Below are positions 13,433 through 24,790 of a stretch of DNA of 25,000 nt, piece by piece. The notes beneath the pieces are model-generated. The model was not told the DNA's origin and did no database searches. It saw only the letters and a program-made list of their open reading frames with translations. The position numbers were made by a program, and so were the translations under genes. This DNA is from Armadillidium nasatum (Eukaryota > Arthropoda > Malacostraca > Isopoda > Armadillidiidae): positions 1 to 25,000 of the forward strand of contig SEYY01018549.1 in the NCBI GenBank assembly GCA_009176605.1, read 5' to 3'. How positions within the stretch are numbered: the stretch's first letter is position 1; every line of letters begins with the position of its first letter.

Positions 13433-14254
13433 ATAGATTGGAAGACAAGTCATCCGGCTTGTCAAATAATCATTACAGTGCCATATGTACCTAATTTTGG
13501 ACGGTATAACAGCTGCCGGCTATACAGAAACCTAGAACCAGACCAAGTCAAACTAGTATACCCTTATAGACATAGCATTAGTTTCATAAAACAGATGAAG
13601 GAGTTAATCGATCAATTTTTCCAAGTTTGGGATAAACAATTATCCCCACGACCTTTAGCATTGACTAGAATGGAATATATTAATAATACATTTAGAAGAA
13701 ACATTAAAGGAAGTACCGTACGATCATTTCAAGGATCTACTCGAGATGGACTGCATTTTGTGGGGGCCACTGTGGCAAAATGTTGGAAGTTAATTAAGCT
13801 TCACCACGATTATTTGAATAAGTGTCCAGGCAAGGCGTATCGAATTAGACCAACTCTAAGACACCCTTCTTTGGAACATGGCATGCAACAATTGAGTGTA
13901 ACACCTAGGAGAGACGGGCAGAGAACAAAACCATCCAAACAGGAATCAAAGATCATTTCATAGACAACCTCGATATAGATATAATCCTCATCAGAGAAAC
14001 GAAGGGAGAAATTCTTATTTAAGGGCCGGTCCGTCAGGAATTCATAGTCGAGTAATTAGAGAAGAGGATGATTTAAGAAACAAAATACAAAATCGACGAC
14101 AACAACATTCACAAATAAGTACAGGACGAACTTTAACAGTAGAAACGAGATCATACTACAGGAAAATAACTCGCAGATTTTGAAAGATCAGACCCGCTCA
14201 TGTACCTCCTACCTTATTTTGGATACCTAATGATCACTTTGAGAGGGGGGTGTA
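13433..14254 (+). pseudogene. Terminal ORF of the LTR element, SGNH-hydrolase-like motif
   Basis: The sequence is open from 13433 (no start codon) to a TAG at 13961. A one-base shift near 13910-13935 puts the reading into a second frame that runs, with one in-frame TGA near 14187, to a TAG at 14252-14254, overlapping the polypurine tract. The first part has a hydrophobic strand IIITVPYVPNFGRYN and later STRDGLHFVGATVAKCWKLI, with Asp at 13745-13747 and His at 13754-13756. D-x-x-H near the end of the domain is block V of SGNH/GDSL hydrolases. The tail is Arg/Asn/Gln-rich (NQRSFHRQPRYRYNP). The GDS nucleophile block would lie in the missing 5' part. It could be an accessory esterase or a gag/env-position protein. 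The enzymatic family is a tentative call. Confidence 0.4.
14241..14250 (+). promoter_or_regulatory. Polypurine tract, plus-strand primer of the LTR element
   Basis: gagagggggg lies directly before the LTR start TGTAGTAG, the standard position for the plus-strand primer of reverse transcription. Confidence 0.7.
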
Positions 14255-14974
14255 GTAGGGGCCTACTATAAAAAAAATGTTTTATACAAGGTGATGGTGT
14301 TTTGGTTTTTATGCTAATTTATATATATATATGAAGAATATAATAATAAGAATATAAATGATAGTATTTAAGGAAGTTTAAGTATGAGCAAAATAAGTAC
14401 AACAAATAGATAGAGTCTAGCTTAGGGTCAAGACTTAGGTCTGCAAATTCGAACACTCAAGCAGTCTGGAAAATTGAATAAAATCAAGAAGGTAATATAT
14501 TAATCATATATTAATATTAATCCTAAATTAAGAAAATAGCGTGGAAGGAATGTAAGAAATTAATAAACACAAGAATTAGGAAAAGAAATGCGAAAGTTAG
14601 GCTCAAAAAATGGCGCTGAAAAAAATACAAATCAACAATGAACATAGTCCATCACCGAGTTGCCAGAAAAGGAAAAAGAGACCCGAATTTTAACAACTCG
14701 CTAAAATTAAAGCCTCCCGATTGGTTGAAATTAAAAAATGGCAACCTCTTAGATTGCCAGAAATTCAGTCTGGAAATATTTGAAAGAGGCAAGTCATTCC
14801 TGTTCTGGTTTTGCCACATAAAGTCATCTTGAATTTATATTAGTGATTTAGAAAGTTGGAATATTTCCAAACAAATATAACATTGTAAGTTATATAATTA
14901 TCAGAAAATAAGTAAAAGAATTTTTACTTATATAATATTGAAATATTAAGTTCGTTTCTATTCTTAAGAAATAG

Positions 14975-15295
14975 AGTACAGTTAAGACAAAGTAACTTTG
15001 ATAGTTACTTATATAAGTACAAGTAATAAGTTAACACTCGATTGAGTTAAAGTAAGGTTGATACTTAGTTCTACAAATAATAAGTTAGCACTCGATTGAG
15101 TCAAAGTAAGGTTGATAATTAGATCTACAAGTAATAAGTTAGTACTCAGTTGAGTCAAAGTAAGTTTGATAATTTGTTTTGTAAATAATAAATTAGTACT
15201 CAGTTGAGTCAAAATAAGTTTGATAATCAGCTCTACAAGTATTAAGTTAACACTTAATTAAGTTGAAGTAAAGTTTGATAAATAACTCTGCAATA
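14975..15295. repeat. 54-bp tandem repeat, about 6 copies
   Basis: The anchor tta(a/g)(c/t)actc recurs at 15031, 15085, 15139, 15193 and 15247, exactly 54 bp apart, with a more diverged copy to the left. Because 54 is a multiple of three, the minus strand shows an 18-residue repeat (TLTQLSTNLLLVD...). This is a by-product with no further coding evidence. Confidence 0.9.
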
Positions 15296-15614
15296 CAATT
15301 TGATAATTATAGCTTGAAGAATAAATAAGACAGAACTTTTGTATTTAATCTTGATTGATACTAAAGATAATAATTAATTGAAACTTAATTTAAGTTAAGC
15401 GTCGTATTGGGATTTGATTTTGAATTGTAAATATGGGAATTTATACTTTGAATTTGTGACTTAATTGTGAATAAGTTGATTATAGTTCGAAGTAAACTTA
15501 TACATTTGTAATAATTAATTAATGACATTGAATTAAAGTTTTTTTACTTTGATTATGAAATAAGATTGAGATTTTAGTATTGTTTACTTTGAACCTTCTA
15601 TAACTAAGAGTTGT

Positions 15615-15639
15615 TTTGAATTTTTTTTTTTTTTTTTTA
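15615..15639. repeat. Poly(T) run preceding the 83-bp repeats
   Basis: About 20 consecutive T in the LTR, just before the first 83-bp unit. Confidence 0.8.
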
Positions 15640-15640
15640 T

Positions 15641-16060
15641 TTTTCATAAACAACATTAGTTACTTTAAATATTTTTCGATAAGTTTAAGCTATAACAACT
15701 TTAAAATAATTTACGAATTTTGTTTTTCATAAAGAACATTAGTTGCTTTAAATATTTTTCGATAAGTTTAAGCTATAACAACTTTGAAATAATTTACGAA
15801 TTTTGTTTTTCATAAAAAACATTAGTTACTTTAAAATATTTTTCGATAAGTTTAAGTTGTGATAACTTTGAAATAGTTTTTGATTTTTGTTTTTCATAAA
15901 CATTATTTACTTTAAAATATTTTTGATAAGTTTACAATATAACAACTTTGAAATAGTTTGCGAATTCCTTTTACATCAAGAACCAGTTCTTTTAAATATT
16001 TTGATAGGTGTAAACTATAACAATCCTTTAAATATTTTTGATTGATTTACTTACTTAGAA
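15641..16060. repeat. 83-bp tandem repeat, about 5 copies
   Basis: The anchor ttttcataaa occurs at 15641, 15724, 15807 and 15891, and in degenerate form near 15969. Spacings are 83, 83, 84 and 78. Each unit carries acattagttactttaaa and ataacaactttgaaat. Weaker echoes (tgaaataattt...) continue to about 16300. Confidence 0.9.
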
Positions 16061-16745
16061 TTTTGAAATAATTTTCAAATTTTTGAAACACTTTTGAATG
16101 TTTTAGTTGTTATATATTGACGTCTTTGAAATAATTTCGTGATTTCTCTTTGCTGTTGGTAATCCATGTTACAAATTAACGACATCTTAATTTAATTGGA
16201 TTGTGACGATTTTTGAAATATTTTACGGCTTTTGATATTAGTCAACCATGTTGAACCTTTTGTAAAGTTTAATTAGTTTATACATTGACGTCTTTACAAT
16301 ACATTTTTGATATTGGCGAACAATTTTAAGAGGTTCCAATTATTTTATGCAGTTATCTCAATTGGTGTTTTTCTTTACTAAATCTTTTGATTTAGTTGAA
16401 ACCGTGAAGTATATATATAGAATAGAGATTTAATTACGAATTATTACGAGTTGTTGGTAAACAGAAAAGACAAGGAATATAAAGCAGTAAGGATAAAGGA
16501 AACAATACACAAGTTAGTTTGATTAAATAAAATAAAGTATAAAGGTTCAAGGTCGTTTAATGTTGGCGAGCTGATAACGTTGGTTCTGGAATATATCCAT
16601 CAACTTCTTATATTATCATCTGAAAATAAAAGAATCTGAAATAAGATAACTTATAAGTAAACACAACGCAATTCTCGTACAAGTAATATTTAACTATACA
16701 AACGCAAGACTTATTTTGTCGTAATCCCTATTATAAGCTACGACA

Positions 16746-17125
16746 ACGAAACCGAAATAATTTCTGTTCAAGTAGGTCAGAACATGAAAAAGATAAATGA
16801 AGAACAAATGAACGTAAGGGCTGTTATATTAAGGAACTAACGGGAATATTGAATTCTTTTTGACTGTAAGTCAATTAAGAAAATTCTCGTCGTCAATTCT
16901 TTTAATTGTGGAAAAATGGAAAGATTGTTGAAATTCCGATTACAGTTGTGGTTGAGGGAAAGGAAAGAAGGCTGTCGATGCAGTTCCCCTCCTCGGGACT
17001 GCAAAACAAATATGTAGAAATTTTTTTACTTATGAAAAAAAAAAAACATTAAATAACACAAGATTTATGTGATGGTGTCGTATGGTTGATCGACGATATC
17101 ACTAAATTATATAAAGTATATTAAC
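16746..17125. repeat. Block C of the compound locus, right part
   Basis: It resumes exactly at acgaaaccgaaataat and parallels block A 6047-6430 (charged VGQNMKKINEEQMNV stretch, then ...KIVEIPITVVVEG). Similarity fades after aaattatataaagt. Confidence 0.85.
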
Positions 17126-17389
17126 ATCCAGTTTCTTTAATAATTGTGGAAATAAGAAGCTATCGAATCCAACGTAAATACCTCCGAAGAGTTTATTATT
17201 CTAGAAATTCGGTCTTAGTTTATTATGCTAAATTTTTCTTATTATTTCTTTTTATTATATTTTTATTTTTAGTTACTTCATATTTTATTTTCCCCTTGTC
17301 ACCATTGAAATCGTAATGTACAGAGTTGCCATAAGTTATCATCTCAATGTCATCGTAAATGCCATCAGGATCTTACAATCATATTTACA
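17126..17389. other. AT-rich spacer, no gene seen
   Basis: No recognisable motif. It separates block C from the LINE and ends in (AT)n. Confidence 0.4.
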
Positions 17390-17411
17390 ATATATATATA
17401 TATATATATAT

Positions 17412-17488
<77 letters not shown>
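17390..17488. repeat. (AT)n tract at the 5' border of the LINE
   Basis: About 99 bp with one TATTATAATA interruption. The LINE endonuclease sequence begins immediately to its right. Confidence 0.98.
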
Positions 17489-19828
17489 CTGCTTGAGAAA
17501 GGGAATGAAGATAATGAATGGCTTCTTTCAACAGAGAGATTCTCACAGGTTCACCAGATACAGTTGGAATAGCAACACACACGAATTCGATCAAAAATCC
17601 ATTATCGACTATGTAATATCAACAGATAGCAAGATGGTAAAGAATGTGAAGGTCATTTCGGGAATATCAATTGATTCGGAACATAGATTAGTGGTGACAG
17701 ATATACGAATAAGGATGGAGAGAATACAGAATAAAGAAAAGAGAAGTGTTTTTAAAGTAGAATCACTGAAAGAGAATGGAAAGAAGAGAATATATTAAAA
17801 AGGCAAGGGAAAATCTGGAACAAATGGAGGAAGCAGGAGAGATAAGGGAGTTTCAAAAAACAGTGAGAAGAGTAGCAGAGGAGACACTAGGTAGAAGATG
17901 GATGGGAGGAACGAGGAAAAGGCACACAAAGTGGTGGGGGGAGGAGGTGAGAGAAGCAATATTGCGGAACAGTCATGATGATAAGGTGGCTGAAAAATGA
18001 CATAACAGACGAGAGAGTTGTATGTAAAACCCAGGAATGAAGCAGAGAGGGTGAAAAGAAGAGCAAAGGAGGAAGCAGCTAGTAGAGAGGCTGAAGAGAT
18101 GATGGAGGATTTGAGAACAGGAAAGAAGATCTTTAGATTGGCAAAAACATATAGAGAGTCAAAGAGGAAAGGAGGTAATATCAAAGATAAGCAAGGTGAT
18201 ATTTTGGTGAGACCAACGGATAAAAACGGAAGATGGACTGAACACTTTAGGGAGCTGTTGAACGTGAATGATGTGGAGGAGGAGGTGGGAGAGATGGAAG
18301 GAGGACAGGAAAACGAGGAGGAAGACGAGATCACCAGAGAGGAGTTGGAGGTAGCCTTAGGAGCAATGAAGAACGGTAAGGCACCAGGGGAGGATGAAAT
18401 ACCCATAAAACTCATAAAAGAGGGAGGTGTGAAAATGAAAGTAATTTTGAATATGTTGAATAGATGTTGGAACGAGAACGAAGTGCCGGAGGGCTGGGGA
18501 AAAGCAATTGTGGTTCCGATATATAAAGGAAAAGGAGATACTGGAGTCTGCAACAATTATAGAGGGATTACATTATTGGACCACTTAGCAAAAACATACG
18601 AGAGGATATTGGAGAGAAGGCTGAGAATGGTTGTAGAGCCCAAATTGGGGAAAGAACAGTATGGATACAGGAAGAACAGAAGCACGACGGATCTCTTGTT
18701 CGCTCTGAGAATTACGTTGGAAAAGGTGTGGGAATTTAATAAAAGTGTACACATAGCGTTTATAGATTTGAGAAAAGACTTCGACTCGGTGCCAAGGGAG
18801 AGACTGTGGAGGGTGCTGGAGAGAGAGTACGCAGTGAGTGAAAAACTAAGAAAGGCTATAGAAAGTTTGTATAAGAATAACAAATACAATGTAAGAACAG
18901 AATATGAGAATAAAGAATGGTTTGAGGTGAAAACTGGTGTGAAACAAGGAAGAGTGATGTCTCCAATTCTATTCATAGCATATTTGGATGTACTGATAAG
19001 AAAGGTGAAGGAAGATGTACAAGACCTAGACGGTGACATCTTAGCTTACGCAGATGATTTAGCATGTTGGAGTGAGGATGGGGATAAACTGAGAGATGTG
19101 ATGATAAGTTTTGCAAATAGGCTCAGAGAAGCAGGTCTAAGTATGAATACAGAAAAGACGGAGATCATGGAAGTCGGCAGAGAGGTGGGAGAAGAGTTGA
19201 GAGTATTAATAGATGGAATTGAGATAAAGAAAGTGGAAAGATTTAAGTATTTGGGGGGTATATTCGGAGGAGATGGAGGGAATAGACAAGAAATCACAAA
19301 TAGGATAGCTCAATACGGAGGAGCTGTAAGAGCAGTGTATCCCATACTGAAAGATAAGACAAATGAGAGTGGAGGTGAAAAAAGTGATTTTTGAAAGTGT
19401 GTTAACCCCGATCCTACTTTATGGAGCGGAGACATGGAGTATAACGGGAAGAGAGGAAAGTAGAATAGTCGTCGGAGATGTATGTATTTAGAACGATAAT
19501 AGGAAAGACGAGGAGAGACAGATTGAGAAATGAAAGAATAGGAGAAGAGGTCGGTGTGAAAGCTATGCTGAATAAAATGAACGCAGCCAGATTGAGATGG
19601 TGGGGACACTTGGAGAGGATTGCGGAGGGGAGAGTAGCTAAGAGAAGGTGGGAGTGGAGACCGGCAGGAGTAAGATTGAAAGGAAGACCTACGAAGAGAT
19701 GGAAGGACTCAGTGGAAGAATCTTTGAGAAGACATACAATGCCGTCTATGCAAGAACTGATGGAGGGGAGAGTGTTAGAAGACAGGAGGGAATGTAGAAG
19801 AGTGCTGGCCCCGCTGACAGGGTCTTAG
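17489..19828 (+). pseudogene. 5'-truncated non-LTR retrotransposon (endonuclease + reverse transcriptase)
   Basis: This is one ORF2-type protein read in several frames. The 17489-17798 segment is the C-terminal half of an apurinic-like endonuclease (NGFFQQRD..., IIDYVIST, DSEHRLVV). 17776-18000 is a linker with coiled-coil-like charge. 18018-19394 is the reverse transcriptase, with NYRGITLLD at residues 180-188, QYGYRKNRSTTDLL at 214-227, FIDLRKDFDSVPRE at 248-261 (motif A), GVKQGRVMSPILF at 307-319 (motif B), LAYADDLACW at 342-351 (motif C, catalytic YADD) and FKYLGGIF at 409-416. About 19370-19465 gives ILLYGAETWS in another frame, and 19478-19828 gives the basic tail ARLRWWGHLERI...GRPTKRWKDSV. 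At least four frameshifts make it inactive. The architecture fits RTE/CR1/Jockey-like LINEs. I cannot fix the clade. Confidence 0.85.
18018..19394 (+). CDS. Reverse transcriptase domain frame of the LINE (458 codons)
   Basis: This is the longest uninterrupted frame of the LINE, opened artificially at a TTG and not a native start. All RT palm motifs from 1 to 7 are present and both YADD aspartates are intact, with motif A aspartate at about residue 250. It copies the element RNA at a nicked chromosomal target in active relatives. Here it lacks an in-frame endonuclease and C-terminal tail, so it would give only a partial protein. The nucleotide composition is purine-rich (many agg/gag/gga codons) compared with its AT-rich surroundings. 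Confidence 0.8.
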   Translation: MYVKPRNEAERVKRRAKEEAASREAEEMMEDLRTGKKIFRLAKTYRESKRKGGNIKDKQGDILVRPTDKNGRWTEHFRELLNVNDVEEEVGEMEGGQENEEEDEITREELEVALGAMKNGKAPGEDEIPIKLIKEGGVKMKVILNMLNRCWNENEVPEGWGKAIVVPIYKGKGDTGVCNNYRGITLLDHLAKTYERILERRLRMVVEPKLGKEQYGYRKNRSTTDLLFALRITLEKVWEFNKSVHIAFIDLRKDFDSVPRERLWRVLEREYAVSEKLRKAIESLYKNNKYNVRTEYENKEWFEVKTGVKQGRVMSPILFIAYLDVLIRKVKEDVQDLDGDILAYADDLACWSEDGDKLRDVMISFANRLREAGLSMNTEKTEIMEVGREVGEELRVLIDGIEIKKVERFKYLGGIFGGDGGNRQEITNRIAQYGGAVRAVYPILKDKTNESGGEKSDF

Positions 19829-19849
19829 ACCCTTCCTGGAAGCGGTTAT

Positions 19850-21318
<1,469 letters not shown>

Positions 21319-21400
<82 letters not shown>
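21319..21400. repeat. (AT)n tract
   Basis: About 82 bp, preceded by catctcatttta, which resembles the left flank of the 3673 tract (tatctcatttta). Confidence 0.98.
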
Positions 21401-21403
<3 letters not shown>

Positions 21404-22152
21404 AATAAACGGCTTGAAAATTTTTAAAAAGCCGATCGCAGCTAGTCATTCTACGTTTTTTACAGATTCATATTCGGTTTTTTTTTCCTTTTAAATTTCT
21501 TGCATTTTGAGCGGTTGCCTTAGAATGTGCAAAAAAATGCCGCATGCTGAAGTTCAAAACCGCAGCTAAAGTTTCGACAAAAGCAAAAATGTTTCATTAC
21601 AGGACAAAATTAAATGTTACAAATACGACAGTAGAGCGTATGTCAACGGAAATTTACAACAATGTTTCTAAACTATGATTTCTGGCAGCAAAATGCATGT
21701 TAGGAAAATGAGGGTCGACGCTGCAATACAAAAACAAACAAAAAATAAAATAATTAACAGTGCAACGATTCATTTTAAATGAAAATTCTTTACATCCTGT
21801 TCGTGTGCCTTCCTGAACCAGCCAATTTTTAAACGGTCACCTATCTTACGCAGGTGTTACAAAAACTGAACTCCAACATTCAAAGAAACTTGTTAATTTG
21901 ATACTGTAAAGGCCAAGAACTTTCGCACTTTATCATACATGAAAATAAAAGCAATGTACGACAATTTTTATTGATATCGTTGGTGTATGATTTTATTACA
22001 CTCAAATCCTGCCAGACGCGCGTAGTTTGATAGCAATAAAAATTGTAACAAATTTATTTCTTTCGAAATACGCTACTGATGCTATATCCTTTTACTGATA
22101 CATTCATCCTAGGCCTCTCTCTCCCTTGGTAACTTTCTGCCAATAGTTCCAG
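21401..22152. other. AT-rich DNA, no gene seen
   Basis: No open frame or motif of note. Confidence 0.45.
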
Positions 22153-22153
22153 C

Positions 22154-22482
<329 letters not shown>

Positions 22483-22632
22483 ATATTGACCAAAGTTAAA
22501 AGGAAAAATTTAATATTTCGTTATAATATTTTAGTATTTTTTTAAATAGTAAATTAAAAAATCAATAAATTTTTTTTCGTGAAGGAACACATTTTTTCGA
22601 TGCAAAGGAATTTTGGCAATTAATGGAAAATT

Positions 22633-23018
22633 GGTAAAGGTGGAGATTGTTTCTGAGTTTCGATTGTTAAAAAATATCGAAAATCGAAAATATCAGAGAA
22701 GCCTATCGTAAACAAGAGAGTTGTCAGAGGTACGAGGTACTATTACTAGACATAGACACAATTATTATTACTTACTTTTCTAGCAGAACCTAATTCGACT
22801 TATCATAACCTGAACTACCGAAATTGCCGTAAAAAGAGGCCTAACCTACACAAGAATTTGCCGTAAAAGAGACCTAACGTACACAAGAACGTTTGCACGA
22901 CATAGTAGCCTAGGGCTAATTATATACAGGAAAATATCGATTAAAATTGAATATCGACATAAAAAAAAATATCGATATAAAAAAATATCGAAACTCAGAA
23001 ACAATCTCCACCTAAGCC
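22633..23018. mobile_element. Merlin-like MITE, 386 bp, with 9-bp target-site duplication
   Basis: The left end reads GGTAAAGGTGGAGATTGTTT. The reverse complement of the right end reads GGCTTAGGTGGAGATTGTTT, and pairing then continues through ctgagtttcgat. Flanking tggaaaatt (22624-22632) is repeated exactly at 23019-23027, a 9-bp duplication. GG termini and 8-9-bp duplications fit the Merlin superfamily. The interior holds repeated atatcga words and no ORF. Confidence 0.8.
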
Positions 23019-23178
23019 TGGAAAATTAAATATTAAAAGAAAAAAAAAGAATTAAGTTAGAAGTATCTTTTGGTCAATAAATGAATGATTATTTCGTCGC
23101 AGTCGAGTCAAATGGAGAATAGTTCTTCACATGGTTCTAAAGGCTGGGAACCTTTTCAACCAGTTTTGTTCCCATGTA

Positions 23179-23209
23179 CGATTGCAGAAATTTTAAGTTT
23201 CTGCAATCG
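23179..23209. other. Perfect 12-bp stem hairpin
   Basis: cgattgcagaaa (23179-23190), a 7-nt loop ttttaag, and tttctgcaatcg (23198-23209). A second, weaker inverted repeat (tgggaac/gttccca) lies just upstream. Role unknown. Confidence 0.8.
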
Positions 23210-23244
23210 ACACCACCCTGCATCATGCGGGATATGGTGCATTT

Positions 23245-23364
<120 letters not shown>

Positions 23365-24170
23365 CATTATTCAAGATCATTATCCTCAAATATCGATATG
23401 ATTTGATATATCGGGATCGCCCCTATCTCTTCGGTCTGCCTACCTGTCAATAAGAAACAAGACATTAGTTTCTTAAAATATGTCGTCGTTAATGGACGTA
23501 ATAGAAATCATTTCCGATAAATTTACAAGTCCTCTAAGGTTTGTACAAAGTGTAACGTACAGTGCAAATTTCAAGAACGTGATGACAAGTTTGTTTTTCG
23601 TTGTCCTATAAATAAATGTAGACAAGTTTTTACTGTTTCACCTAAAAACTTTTGGCTATCTAAAACTCGTATTCCATACAATAAAGTCCTGCTTATTATT
23701 TATTTTTTCGTTACTGAAGTTAAACTTAATCAGGTTTCTCTTCATTTAGACATTTCTCAACAATTTATGGTCGATTGGTTTAACTTTTGTAGAGAAGTTT
23801 GTATAGACTACTGTATTAAATATTCTTGCAAATTAGGTGGAGAAGGTAAAATTGTAGAAGTTGATGAAAGTGTTTTTAGCAAAAGAAAATATCATAGGGG
23901 CAGGTTTGTTAAAACTAATTGGGTATTTGGAGGTGTAGAGAGGGGGTCTAAAAAGTGTTTCCTAATTCCTGTCGAAAAACGGGACAGTGCTACCCTTACT
24001 TCTATTATCGAAGAGCAAATTTTACCTGGTACCACAGTCATTTCTGACTCATGGAAGGGGTACAATAAAATCAAAGATTCATTTAATCACCTCCAAGTGA
24101 ATCTTTCCATCAACTTTGTGGACCCAACTACATGTGTTCATACAATACAATTGAAAGCTCCTGGTCTCAA

Positions 24171-24249
24171 GTTACCAAAATTTTACACCTTATAATTCTT
24201 ATCCCTCATCGACATTTTTGGCATCAGCTTGTGCAAATTAGTACCGTAA

Positions 24250-24283
<34 letters not shown>

Positions 24284-24500
24284 CTTTACTAGGTTAGGTT
24301 ACGTTGGGTATGTTAGGTTACATTATTTTAAATATTCCAGTACTGATTTGCACACGCTGATTCCAAATATGTTTTTAGGTTTCTTTTCTTGTAGTTTTCG
24401 AATTTTAAACTAATTTTCACAGCTTAAAATTTTTCTTTCAATCTTACGGTCAAAACAAAATATTCTAGTGCGATAACTTTAATTTAATTTATTTTCATAG
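24171..24500 (+). other. Probable intron of the Merlin transposase
   Basis: It begins caa|gttacc and ends attttcatag|gtc. Removing it gives a continuous conserved C-terminus. It contains a MITE, so the intron has grown by insertion or may itself be an insertion-derived gap. Confidence 0.6.
24218..24366. mobile_element. Small MITE nested in the Merlin intron
   Basis: Left end tttggcatcagcttgtgcaa (from 24218). The reverse complement of the right end begins tttggaatcagcgtgtgcaa (to 24366). Pairing continues through attagtac/atcagtac. About 149 bp, with a 28-A run and ggttaggttacg...ttaggttac inside. The target-site duplication is not clear, so the superfamily is unassigned. Confidence 0.65.
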
Positions 24501-24790
24501 GTCAAATTAAAAATTCCTTCAAGAGGAAGAAGCCAACACCATCTGATTGGCTACTTTGCAGCCTTCATGTGGAATCGCAAATATGATCCAAAGGATCGAT
24601 TTCAAAAATTTATTGATGCGATCCCAAAGTACTAAATGTTAATTGGTAAGTGTTAATTTCTTTTCGTAAATTATAATCACTAAAATTACTTTGTCTCACT
24701 TCTAGTTTGCGCAGAAAAAAACATTGCGCATATAAAATAATCGATACTTCATTAAAAAAAAATCGTTTGAAGATGAGGATACTGATCTTG

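Larger units (their letters stand above)
13425..16745 (+). mobile_element. LTR retroelement remnant, 3' internal region plus 3' LTR
   Basis: Block A (6037-6052) shows the uninterrupted target aattgaataacgaaaccg. In block C this is split, with acga on both sides (13421-13424 and 16746-16749), consistent with a 4-bp target-site duplication as made by many LTR elements. The right end is a typical LTR: polypurine gagagggggg, then TGTAGTAG..., ending ...CTACGACA. The left side has no LTR and starts in mid-ORF, so the 5' LTR and most of gag-pol are missing. No reverse transcriptase or integrase remains, so the superfamily is not known. Confidence 0.7.
14251..16745 (+). repeat. 3' LTR, about 2.5 kb
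   Basis: It begins TGTAGTAGG and ends CTACGACA, giving imperfect terminal inverted repeats (TGT-x-GTAG). A 16-bp near-palindrome tagtaggggcctacta lies right after the TG. Late in the LTR a TATA-like agtatatatatagaa (about 16408-16422) may be the promoter and aataaa near 16530 a polyadenylation signal. Two minisatellites (54 bp and 83 bp) inflate its length. The second LTR copy is absent, so the span is inferred from the ends and from the block A comparison. Confidence 0.65.
23480..24635 (+). pseudogene. Merlin (ISXO2-like, DDE) transposase pseudogene
   Basis: ATG 23480 (MSSLMDVIEIISDKF) is followed by a frameshift near 23535. The main frame then carries a zinc-ribbon-like N-terminus (C-T-K-C ... 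C-P-I-N-K-C), a helical DNA-binding part, and the catalytic core: IVEVDESVF (first Asp, 23863-23865), TTVISDSWKGY (second Asp, about 24046) and, after a second one-base shift near 24140, T-I-E-S-S-W (Glu, 24153-24155). The natural C-terminus, PSRGRSQHHLIGYFAAFMWN..., reads from 24501 to TAA 24633-24635. A GT at 24171 and AG at 24500 give an in-phase 330-bp intron joining SSWSQ to VKLKIPS. The cut-and-paste enzyme is complete in motifs but dead through two frameshifts. Confidence 0.85.

Noticed and set aside
15009..15212. Minus-strand frame with an 18-residue repeat
   Set aside because: The repeat arises because the 54-bp minisatellite period is a multiple of three. There is no start context, domain or conservation beyond the DNA repeat.
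14975..16060. Possible CRISPR-like array
   Set aside because: Units are contiguous, diverged tandem repeats with no unique spacers, inside an LTR of a eukaryotic genome.
13425..16745. DNA transposon or Helitron explanation for the block C insert
   Set aside because: There are no terminal inverted repeats across the whole insert and no Helitron ends. The polypurine tract and TG...CA right end fit an LTR element better.
17795..18556. 253-codon frame on the minus strand, Ser/Pro/Phe-rich
   Set aside because: It is the antisense shadow of the purine-rich LINE reverse transcriptase. The same holds for minus-strand frames at 18557-19039, 19046-19297 and 19310-19609.
24284..24335. Telomeric TTAGG repeat
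   Set aside because: Only two or three imperfect ggtta words occur within a MITE, and there is no array.
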